DNA of 10,070 nucleotides, from positions 1-10,070 of the forward strand of contig CALIJO010000039.1 of assembly GCA_938017655.1 (NCBI GenBank). The letters run 5' to 3'. Shown piece by piece: positions 1 to 6,243 of this stretch; the first letter of the stretch is position 1; every line of letters starts with the position of its first letter. Position numbers and translations under genes: made by a program. This DNA comes from an uncultured Candidatus Saccharibacteria bacterium (GTDB taxonomy: Bacteria; Patescibacteriota; Saccharimonadia; Saccharimonadales; Saccharimonadaceae). The notes below the pieces were generated by a model, which worked only from the letters and a program-made list of their open reading frames with translations, did not search any database and was not told the DNA's origin.

Positions 1-9
1 TTCCGCCAT
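1..9 (-). CDS. Possible start of next gene, cut by window edge
   Basis: On the minus strand an ATG at 9-7 opens Met-Ala-Glu and runs off the window. It lies 14 nt after a TATAAT at 29-24. Reading upstream in the same frame, a TAA stop falls inside that -10 element, so this ATG is the first possible start. No Shine-Dalgarno sequence precedes it, so the transcript would have a leader of only about 7 nt, similar to the gene at 4479. Only three codons are visible, so no function can be given. The position, directly downstream of the VirB6-like gene on the same strand, would fit another secretion-cluster gene, but that is inference. Confidence 0.3.
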
Positions 10-41
10 TCGGGCTTGAGATAATTATACCCCAAACCCGA
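10..41. repeat. Inverted repeat flanking a -10 box
   Basis: TCGGGCTT (10-17) faces AAACCCGA (34-41), seven of eight positions complementary, with 16 nt between that contain the minus-strand TATAAT. It could be an operator or a weak hairpin ending the upstream operon; no U-tract follows on the minus strand, so an intrinsic terminator is unlikely. Confidence 0.35.
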
Positions 42-52
42 CGGTTCGTGAA
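24..52 (-). promoter_or_regulatory. Candidate promoter reading out of the left edge
   Basis: The minus strand carries TTCACG (52-47), a 17-nt spacer and a perfect TATAAT (29-24), just after the stop of the VirB6-like gene. The -10 and spacer matches are good; the -35 matches TTGACA at four of six positions. An inverted repeat (10-17 with 34-41) brackets the -10. Confidence 0.4.
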
Positions 53-61
53 CTAAAGATT

Positions 62-3000
62 TTATATATTCCTTATTTGTTCGCCTGTAGAAGCATTAAA
101 GATGTCGCCTCGGTCATTAGTGTAGAAGATTTGACCAGCTGCATCTTTAGTTTGCGTGTATTTACCAAAATCTGCAGGGGGATTGTAAACCTGAGCAGCA
201 CCACCACTTCTGAGATTAATGGTAGATTTCTGAGATTCATCGACATATTTATTTTGAGCCTCGAGTATTTTCTGCTGCTTAATACCGTCAAAATCGGCAA
301 TAAGGTTCGGGTCTTTAATCGAAGCCGCAGCAAGCATATTGAAAGCATTATCGAGATTAGTTGTATCTGCGCCTGATTCGTACATTTGTTTAACTTCAAA
401 CTTAGTAATTTTTTGTAATTTATCCGAATTCATATCTGTAAGAGTTTTTCTAATACCATTGGAGAACGAACTACCCATAAGCCCAGCCCGAACCTCAGTA
501 CCAGAAGTATCGCCACCGCCGTCAACGTAGCTACCAAACTGATTATTCATAACTTGGTACTTATCAGCCAGGCCAGGAGTCTTAAGGGCGGCATGAGCAA
601 TCTGACCAAAGGCACGATTCGAAAGCCTCATGTTTTTATCGCTAGCAATTTGCGACTCAAAAGCTTTTTGACCGGCCTTAGTCGACATAAGACTTTTAGT
701 AAGTGAGCGAATTAGACTATCATTGGCATTCTTCTCTGTATCGGTCATCTTAGTATAGTCTGCTGCACTGGCATCTTTGAGCATACCTATCATATCGTCT
801 GGTGTATATCCTTTACTATCAAAGAGCATCATATTATTCTTATCTTCTGCTTCCATAAGTTCATTCTGAGCAGCCGCTTGAAGACCAGCAAAACCAGTAC
901 CCTCATAATTACTAAGGGCAATACCTGCAGCAGATCTTCCGCCTGCACGCATTTTAGCATCTTTCATCAAGATGTTAGCCGACTCAGACTGACGCCTCTT
1001 TTGTGCAGTAGATAAGGTGCCACCACGTTCTTCGATATTCCTATAGCGCCTTAGTCTACTTGCGGCACGATTAACGTCTCTGTCGGCACGATAATCACTC
1101 TTTATATTTTTATAAAACTCAGATGCGGCGATAGCTCCTCCAGCCATACCAACCCCCTTAAGAGCCCCACTACGAAGTTTATCAAAGCCTGAAGTAATAG
1201 CACCCAACCCGGAAAGAGATTTAGAAGTCATGGACGGGATAGCAAAATACGGAAGGACATTTAAGAGACCGCCGACGATTAGCATTAATATATCTTGACT
1301 CGTCCCAACAATGATCGAAGAAGCAAGAGCTCCGGCGGAGGTTGCAAAAATAAACATTGGGTAAAGCATGAGAAGCGCCTTAACAGTAGAGATGTATTTT
1401 TTGGTTATTGCAGAAGTATTTGGTAGAGCATACAAAACCATCATGAGTGGAGCAAGCACAATCACCATAATGATGGCAGCTTGACGGATAGTTAGCATAA
1501 TAAAACCAAAGAAAATTGAAATTAACGAAGTAACGATAAACATCACGACTGGAAGAATGATAGCCGGACCAGTAGCGACAGCCGCCGCAACACCAGCTGC
1601 ACCAGCTGCACCAGCTGCTACAGTCGTAACTGCCCCAGCAATAGCTGAAATTGTGGCGGATGCTCTAGCCGACGCATCGGCATCCATACCGTCAACAGCA
1701 ACAGACCTAATCAACGAGCCAATCCCATCACCCGCTATGCTCGAGAGATCGATTAATATGCCTAGGATGAGATACGAGAAGTTAACTAAAATTGCAGTAA
1801 TAATGAGTTTTGGCAGGATCTTCTTAATATTATAATTAGAGATACCAATATTGGTTACCTGAGAAAATACCACCACGAGTAACATAATAACAAAACCAAT
1901 ATTTGCAATATTACGGAAAGCAGACCAGGCCTTATAGATAGACGAATCCTGCTTAGAAAATTGTTCAATGATTGAGGTGTGCACGGTAGTCAGTTTAGTG
2001 ATATACCCGAGTAAGCCTCCTGCCGTAGAGGCACCGTCAGCGATGGTTGGACAAAGCATCCAAGAGAGGAAACCGCCATTTTCCTGACAGTAGCTCTGTT
2101 TCTGTTCTCCCGTAGCTGACAAATCATATTCCCCATCAGTGGTCCACTTAGCCTCATCAGGAGGTAAGGTGCTATTGAAATTTTCCGTTTCTAGACATTT
2201 TTTTCCACCATTACCATCATCAACGGTGAAATCATTATGGTCGATAGCACTTTTTATTTTTGTAAATTCTGCACTTTCCGCCTCAGTAAGAGGGGCGCCA
2301 TGCCCTTGCGACCTTATGGTATAATCATCTAATAGCTTTTTTGCCTGTGTCTTTTTTTCTACTGTGTTGCAACTCTTAAGATTTTTTGTCTCCAGACACT
2401 TTCTTCCGCCATTGCCATCATCAACAGTAAAGTCGCCTGAACTTAATGCCGCTTTTATAGTATTGTATTCTGTTTTATCTACCGACATCAGCGAAAGCTT
2501 CTTTGGAATTTTAGAATTTAAGCCACCTTCAATTCTACTATTCACCTGAGCTTCGTATGCAGACACAATCTCGTTAGCTCGTTTCTTTATTTCTTCGGAA
2601 GCGCAAGGCTTTAAATATTTATCCTTACGGATACTATCAATAGACTTTTTATATTCATCAAAATTATTATTAATAGTGTCTGCCAAATCTTTACATTTTA
2701 GCTTTCCTGAAGATCCATAAACAAGGTCAAACCCTGACTTATCAAATTCATTACCTTCCTTATCTTTATTTAAATGAGGATAAAGCTCTACAGTATTTCC
2801 ATCTTTTATTATTTTTATTTTAAAGTCATAATAATAAGTACCGCCTCCACTCGAATATTGCTCTTTATCTTTGCCATCTTGATCAACACCTGGCTTCCCA
2901 AGACATTCTTTTTCAAATGCATTAAGAGCTTCGATATACGACATTGTCGCATTATTTGAAACTTTATTTTTTTCTGAATCTCCGGTCAAAATACCATTAT

Positions 3001-3631
3001 TCTGTTTTTTACTCCATTTCGAATAAATATCATTAACGAATTCAATACTTTTATTAACATCCCCTTTATTAAGTTTGGTGTTGAGATTTAAATTATCAGC
3101 AGAACAAGCAGCTTGATCGCTCTTGTATATCGCATAAGTGCCACTTGAAGAGCATATTAACTGTTTAATACTGTCAATCCCCATAGAATCCATAAAAAGT
3201 GTGGTTAAATTTTTTGTCGAAGACCCCTCATTACAATAAATTTTACCATCTGGATGAACTGGATTTATTATCTCTTCAATATCTTTACTGACATTTATAG
3301 CTGTTTTACCGGTAAAAACATTGTTGGCCTTAAAAATTTCACCCGGCGTAACATAGTCTTGATACTCTGATAAAGGAGCGTATTGATTCACCGAGTAATG
3401 GTAATCGTTAATAGAAAGTGGGTGTGGGGTTGCCATTAAATCTTTTTCAAGACATTTAACAAAAGCTTCTTTTATACTAGTAGCAAAGGTAATTTTTTCA
3501 GCTTCATTTTCTGCACCGGTTTGACCATATTGTTTAGCAGCAAACACGGTATTTACCGACATAAGCACTAAATTAAAAATAATAGTTAGCAATAGTATGG
3601 TTATTCCAATATTATAATTTTTCTTTTTCAT
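62..3631 (-). CDS. VirB6/TrbL-like type IV secretion membrane protein with large exodomain
   Basis: The 1189-aa protein is probably the polytopic inner-membrane channel subunit of a type IV secretion or conjugation apparatus. A signal/anchor segment (about 7-31, ending VFA) leads to an external domain of about 530 residues with twelve cysteines. Then come hydrophobic helices near 571-591, 605-629, 689-713, 715-737, 750-771 and 775-797, an Ala/Gly-rich segment (659-688), and a roughly 390-residue tail with an Arg-rich start (about 840-866). The stretch RQAAIIMVIVLAPLMMVLYA (716-735) resembles the conserved core of VirB6/TrbL proteins; classical VirB6 is only about 300 aa. No cysteine occurs outside the external domain. 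A start nine codons upstream (ATG at 3658) is open, but AAGGTGA lies six nt before the ATG at 3631, so I use that. The gene is coupled to the 280-aa gene ahead of it. Family assignment is fairly safe; the exodomain is unrecognised. Confidence 0.85.
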   Translation of the reverse strand: MKKKNYNIGITILLLTIIFNLVLMSVNTVFAAKQYGQTGAENEAEKITFATSIKEAFVKCLEKDLMATPHPLSINDYHYSVNQYAPLSEYQDYVTPGEIFKANNVFTGKTAINVSKDIEEIINPVHPDGKIYCNEGSSTKNLTTLFMDSMGIDSIKQLICSSSGTYAIYKSDQAACSADNLNLNTKLNKGDVNKSIEFVNDIYSKWSKKQNNGILTGDSEKNKVSNNATMSYIEALNAFEKECLGKPGVDQDGKDKEQYSSGGGTYYYDFKIKIIKDGNTVELYPHLNKDKEGNEFDKSGFDLVYGSSGKLKCKDLADTINNNFDEYKKSIDSIRKDKYLKPCASEEIKKRANEIVSAYEAQVNSRIEGGLNSKIPKKLSLMSVDKTEYNTIKAALSSGDFTVDDGNGGRKCLETKNLKSCNTVEKKTQAKKLLDDYTIRSQGHGAPLTEAESAEFTKIKSAIDHNDFTVDDGNGGKKCLETENFNSTLPPDEAKWTTDGEYDLSATGEQKQSYCQENGGFLSWMLCPTIADGASTAGGLLGYITKLTTVHTSIIEQFSKQDSSIYKAWSAFRNIANIGFVIMLLVVVFSQVTNIGISNYNIKKILPKLIITAILVNFSYLILGILIDLSSIAGDGIGSLIRSVAVDGMDADASARASATISAIAGAVTTVAAGAAGAAGVAAAVATGPAIILPVVMFIVTSLISIFFGFIMLTIRQAAIIMVIVLAPLMMVLYALPNTSAITKKYISTVKALLMLYPMFIFATSAGALASSIIVGTSQDILMLIVGGLLNVLPYFAIPSMTSKSLSGLGAITSGFDKLRSGALKGVGMAGGAIAASEFYKNIKSDYRADRDVNRAASRLRRYRNIEERGGTLSTAQKRRQSESANILMKDAKMRAGGRSAAGIALSNYEGTGFAGLQAAAQNELMEAEDKNNMMLFDSKGYTPDDMIGMLKDASAADYTKMTDTEKNANDSLIRSLTKSLMSTKAGQKAFESQIASDKNMRLSNRAFGQIAHAALKTPGLADKYQVMNNQFGSYVDGGGDTSGTEVRAGLMGSSFSNGIRKTLTDMNSDKLQKITKFEVKQMYESGADTTNLDNAFNMLAAASIKDPNLIADFDGIKQQKILEAQNKYVDESQKSTINLRSGGAAQVYNPPADFGKYTQTKDAAGQIFYTNDRGDIFNASTGEQIRNI
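1592..1618 (-). repeat. Three perfect 9-bp repeats in the Ala/Gly segment
   Basis: accagctgc occurs three times head to tail. On the minus strand it encodes repeats of Ala-Ala-Gly inside the hydrophobic Ala-rich segment of the VirB6-like protein. Unit loss or gain would keep the frame and change the segment by three residues. Confidence 0.8.
2186..2434 (-). repeat. Duplicated 16-residue module in the VirB6-like exodomain
   Basis: DFTVDDGNGG[R/K]KCLET appears twice, encoded at 2387-2434 (residues 400-415) and 2186-2233 (residues 467-482), 67 residues (201 nt) apart. The preceding residues (IKAALSSG / IKSAIDHN) are also similar, which points to duplication of a roughly 30-residue or longer unit. 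The acidic DDGNGG loop could bind a metal, but this is speculation; each copy contributes one cysteine. Confidence 0.85.
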
Positions 3632-3636
3632 ATGTT

Positions 3637-3643
3637 TCACCTT
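3637..3643 (-). promoter_or_regulatory. SD sequence overlapping the upstream stop codon
   Basis: On the minus strand AAGGTGA ends in the TGA stop of the 280-aa gene and sits six nt (counting from AAGGTG) before the ATG at 3631. This decides the start of the VirB6-like gene and implies that a ribosome finishing the first gene can restart on the second. Confidence 0.75.
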
Positions 3644-4479
3644 ATATATACCAAACAATCATCGATGTATTCACCTAATACGTCAATTTTTGAAAAATCC
3701 TCAAAATTACTATATATAATATTGAGAATCTTTTTTTCCACTTCATCATTTTCAGCCATAGTCTTTAAGTCTTCAAGCTTTTGGCGATTTTTGCTACATA
3801 AGACCGAATCACTATTAGCTGCAAAATCAAAATTACAATTTTCGTTTTTAGCAATTTGCTTAAATTCCTTATTTTGTTTAGAGATGTCTCCCAACCTATT
3901 AGAGACAACGGTATAGTCTAAAATTTCAGAAGATGTTTTTTCAAGTTGCGTAAAATCATCTTTATCATATGCTTGAAATACATCTAAATATATCTGTATT
4001 CCTTTTTCGTAAATATCTAGTCGATTCTTTAAGGATTCAACAAATTTCTCGTATAGCGCCTGTGCTTTTTTACTGCCACTAATCTTGCTTTTTTTGGATG
4101 TCAATTCTTTAACCCTTCGTAATGAGGCACCAGCTTCTTGCATATTAGTGTATTGCTGATAGCTAAAAAATTGATCGAACGATAATGCTCCATTTTTTAC
4201 GGTAATAAAGAAATTCTCAATCCATTCAATATTATTCATATCTTTGGATTCAGCAAACTGAATAAATTCCTGCTTACTCATAGTCCTAGGGTCAACAAAA
4301 ATTGCTTTTGTAATTAGGCTAATTAAAAACAGTGCGAATACTCCAACTAAGCCGAAAACAATATACTTCTTCAGATTCTTGCCCTTAGGTTTGGCGGCGT
4401 AGGCGTTCGGAATAATGATATCGGAAAAATCACCACCTTGTGGAGCGGAAGTAAAAGAATTGTTTGTATTTTGGTCCAT
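3637..4479 (-). CDS. Bitopic membrane protein upstream of the VirB6-like gene
   Basis: The 280-aa product is not recognised as a known family. A 38-residue N-terminus, with a basic run KPKGKNLKK at 31-38, precedes one membrane helix (about 39-61). The remaining 220 residues are mostly charged and likely helical, with three cysteines (215, 228, 275). The basic flank puts the N-terminus inside and the large domain outside. This layout, and position right before a VirB6-like gene, recalls bitopic secretion components such as VirB8, but I see no VirB8 sequence signature and the domain looks helical, so that is only an analogy. The ATG at 4479 is fixed by an in-frame TAA that overlaps the -10 box just upstream. 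No SD precedes it, so translation is probably leaderless. Its TGA stop lies within the SD of the next gene. Confidence 0.88.
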   Translation of the reverse strand: MDQNTNNSFTSAPQGGDFSDIIIPNAYAAKPKGKNLKKYIVFGLVGVFALFLISLITKAIFVDPRTMSKQEFIQFAESKDMNNIEWIENFFITVKNGALSFDQFFSYQQYTNMQEAGASLRRVKELTSKKSKISGSKKAQALYEKFVESLKNRLDIYEKGIQIYLDVFQAYDKDDFTQLEKTSSEILDYTVVSNRLGDISKQNKEFKQIAKNENCNFDFAANSDSVLCSKNRQKLEDLKTMAENDEVEKKILNIIYSNFEDFSKIDVLGEYIDDCLVYIR

Positions 4480-4487
4480 TTGGTTAA

Positions 4488-4496
4488 ATTATAACA
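4488..4496 (-). promoter_or_regulatory. Extended -10 promoter giving a leaderless mRNA
   Basis: TGTTATAAT (minus strand) is a perfect TATAAT with a TGn extension; no good -35 is seen. Only eight nt, TTAACCAA, separate the -10 from the ATG at 4479. Transcription normally starts six to eight nt after the -10, so the start would fall at or right before the initiation codon. Confidence 0.7.
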
Positions 4497-4515
4497 TAAG
4501 AGTTTTAAAAAGACA

Positions 4516-4548
4516 CCAAAAAACTCCAGCCGAGACTGGAGTTTTTGG
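4516..4548 (-). terminator. Intrinsic terminator of the DUF11 gene unit
   Basis: The minus-strand RNA forms ACTCCAG-TCTCGG-CTGGAGT with an A-run before and a T-run after, extended by outer CC/GG pairs, followed by another five-T run. The A and T runs make it potentially active in both directions. It separates the DUF11 gene and its structured 3' region from the leaderless promoter only about 20 nt further on. Confidence 0.85.
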
Positions 4549-4560
4549 TTGGACTTCGCA

Positions 4561-4721
4561 GGTTGTTTCAATGATAATACATTTTTTAACTCAAGACGTA
4601 TTTTATTATCATCACGCAGTTTTCAACCAGTTAGCCTGGGCCTTCCCACTTAATAATTAAAGTGAGAAGGCTTGCTAGAGGCTAAGTATTGACGTCCTAA
4701 GAAAATCTTCGGAGCGGTCAA
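4561..4721 (-). other. Structured 3' UTR or candidate small RNA
   Basis: There is no plausible gene between the stop of the DUF11 gene and the terminator, but the stretch is dense in inverted repeats. (a) 4689-4721 folds end to end: TTGAC/GTCAA outside, TCC/GGA and AAGA/TCTT inside. (b) 4631-4685 pairs TTAGCCT with AGGCTAA outside, and has an inner 12-bp stem with one mismatch (4640-4651 with 4660-4671). (c) 4561-4628 pairs GGTTG with CAACC around a perfect 9-bp ATGATAATA/TATTATCAT stem. With the terminator this gives four stem-loops in about 200 nt. It does not show the hallmarks of tmRNA, SRP RNA or RNase P RNA. It could be a stabilising 3' UTR, a processed small RNA, or a regulator. Confidence 0.5.
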
Positions 4722-6041
4722 TTAGCGAAGTTTTTTACGGCTAGAAAGATAAAGACCAGCAGTCGTAACGATAGAACCAAGACCAAAGGCCGAGCTAATG
4801 ACGGTTTCAGGACCGGTTTTTGGCATTTCCTTTGGAAGTTCTTGGTTTGGTTTTTCTGGGTTTGGAGTAACTGGAGTTACTGGTTTTTCTGGGGTATTTT
4901 CACAGGTTTTCTTAACGTAAACATCTGCGCTACCTTGGACAGCGAAACCATTAGCCGAAGCTTTAGCCCAGTTGATCAAACGGTTATTGCCACAAGCGAG
5001 ATCCTTGTCGACTACCTTAGCAGTAAAGCGGACAAAACCGTCACCACTTACAGCATAGTTACCGATATTTAGACCTTCAGTTACTACAGTATCAGAATTT
5101 GCCTTAGCACCATCGCGGAAAGCAGAGGTGAAAAGTTTAGTAGTACCAGCAACGTATTCCATATTCTTTGGAAGAGAGTCACGGATAATTACGTTTTCGA
5201 CACGAGTAGCGTTAAGGTTCTTGTAGTGAATCTGATATTCGACAGAGTCGCCAACCTTAGCGTCAACGGAAGTTTTCCAATCCTTATCACCAAGCATACG
5301 AACCTTCTTAGTGATAGAAGTGCTTTCGAAAACTGGTTTAACCTTAATAGTGACATAACCAGCATAGTTGTAACAACCAGGGAGGTTACCATCTAATTTG
5401 TCATAACCAACTTTCACACCACCATTTACGATAGAGTCAGATAGGGTAGTACCGTTCTTGAAAATGTTATTTTCAAAGGTGGCAGAACCTTCAACATAGT
5501 CAAGGTAGAAAGCACGGCCATCGGCGCTCTTAAGATTCAAAGAATCCCAGTAACGAGATGGAGTTGCATTTGAGGCGTTAATGAAGCCAGAAATGCGAGC
5601 AGTCTTAGAAACCACAGTTGGTAAAGAAATTTCAGTGGTGACATCTTTGGCCACAGCGTTAACACCCTTAGGGTTGTTGTTGTGAACATAAAGACGAACA
5701 ACGTAAGTTTTACCTTCTTCAACGTTAACATCACCGATGTTCCAAACGTTGTTTTTGCCATTATTACCGGTAGCTTCGTCGCGAATACCTAAGAAGCTGC
5801 GTTCATCGTTCAACGGCATAATGACACCGGCTTCTTTTTCCTTAGCGGAGATAGAAGAACCGTCGTCCTTGATAGAGTTCATGACGATCTTGTCGCCAAG
5901 TTTACCAGCGTTAATGTCAGCGATAGTGTAAGTAGCGCGACCGCCAGCGTTATCACCCCAACCAGATACAGTTGCAACAGTAGCAAGACCAGCAACAGTC
6001 ACGGTAGCAGCGATGGATGCAAATTTGAATGCTTTTTTCAT
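4722..6041 (-). CDS. Secreted DUF11-domain surface protein with MPKTG sortase signal
   Basis: This 439-aa exported protein is probably displayed on the cell surface. It has a signal peptide (about 1-26, MKKAFKF then hydrophobic), followed by GWGDNAGGRATYT (27-39), a mature N-terminus I associate with Saccharibacteria surface proteins. A first beta-rich region (about 40-240) and a DUF11-type domain (about 241-380, with KVGDSVEYQIHYKN and VIIRDSLPKNMEYVAGT) follow. A Pro-rich linker (384-405) then leads to MPKTG (406-410), a hydrophobic stretch (413-432) and SRKKLR. The last three are the classical sortase layout with Met replacing Leu of LPXTG. Cysteines are at 223, 350 and 380. A TTG start five codons upstream is open, but AAAGGAG five nt before the ATG at 6041 favours that. 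DUF11 domains are common repeat units of adhesin-like proteins; a role in host contact is inference. Confidence 0.9.
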   Translation of the reverse strand: MKKAFKFASIAATVTVAGLATVATVSGWGDNAGGRATYTIADINAGKLGDKIVMNSIKDDGSSISAKEKEAGVIMPLNDERSFLGIRDEATGNNGKNNVWNIGDVNVEEGKTYVVRLYVHNNNPKGVNAVAKDVTTEISLPTVVSKTARISGFINASNATPSRYWDSLNLKSADGRAFYLDYVEGSATFENNIFKNGTTLSDSIVNGGVKVGYDKLDGNLPGCYNYAGYVTIKVKPVFESTSITKKVRMLGDKDWKTSVDAKVGDSVEYQIHYKNLNATRVENVIIRDSLPKNMEYVAGTTKLFTSAFRDGAKANSDTVVTEGLNIGNYAVSGDGFVRFTAKVVDKDLACGNNRLINWAKASANGFAVQGSADVYVKKTCENTPEKPVTPVTPNPEKPNQELPKEMPKTGPETVISSAFGLGSIVTTAGLYLSSRKKLR

Positions 6042-6069
6042 AAAAGCTCCTTTCAATTAAATTGTTCCT

Positions 6070-6098
6070 GTTATAAAATTTTGTTTTCGATTTGACTA
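6070..6098 (-). promoter_or_regulatory. Candidate promoter of the DUF11 gene
   Basis: On the minus strand TAGTCA (6098-6093), 17 nt, then TATAAC (6075-6070). Both boxes deviate from consensus, but the spacing is ideal and the leader to the ATG at 6041 would be about 20 nt, enough for its strong SD. Confidence 0.5.
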
Positions 6099-6181
6099 CA
6101 CGAATCTAAATCTTTTTCTTCTAGCCAAATTGTTAATTTTCGTCTATGCCACTGAAATCGAATCGTCTCAAGAGTAAACAT
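6071..6181 (-). CDS. Doubtful 36-codon ORF upstream of the DUF11 gene
   Basis: An ATG at 6181 opens 36 codons (begins MFTLETIRFQWHRRKLTIWL) ending in TAA at 6071. It has only a weak GGGGT five nt upstream, and its 3' end overlaps the candidate DUF11 promoter. An ORF of this size is not surprising by chance in such a base composition. It could be a small basic protein or nothing. Confidence 0.15.
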   Translation of the reverse strand: MFTLETIRFQWHRRKLTIWLEEKDLDSCSQIENKIL

Positions 6182-6183
6182 GA

Positions 6184-6216
6184 ATTACCCCGGCGGCTTG
6201 AAGCCGCCAAGGTAAT
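6184..6216 (-). terminator. GC-rich hairpin after the Lys/Pro-stalk gene, no U-tract
   Basis: A perfect 8-bp stem, GGCGGCTT/AAGCCGCC around a single G, is extended after a 2-nt mismatch by ATTACC/GGTAAT. It begins 28 nt past the stop at 6244. Without a U-tract it is not a standard intrinsic terminator. It may protect the mRNA 3' end or pause polymerase. Confidence 0.4.
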
Positions 6217-6243
6217 AGGGTGCGATAGATGTTTGCAGATGCT

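Noticed and set aside
1557..1835. Plus-strand Ala/Pro-rich ORF
   Set aside because: It is a shadow of the Ala/Gly-rich segment of the VirB6-like gene, with no SD and low-complexity product.
4561..4721. tmRNA, SRP RNA or RNase P RNA
   Set aside because: None of the conserved core sequences of these RNAs could be found on either strand; the region is also short for tmRNA and RNase P RNA.
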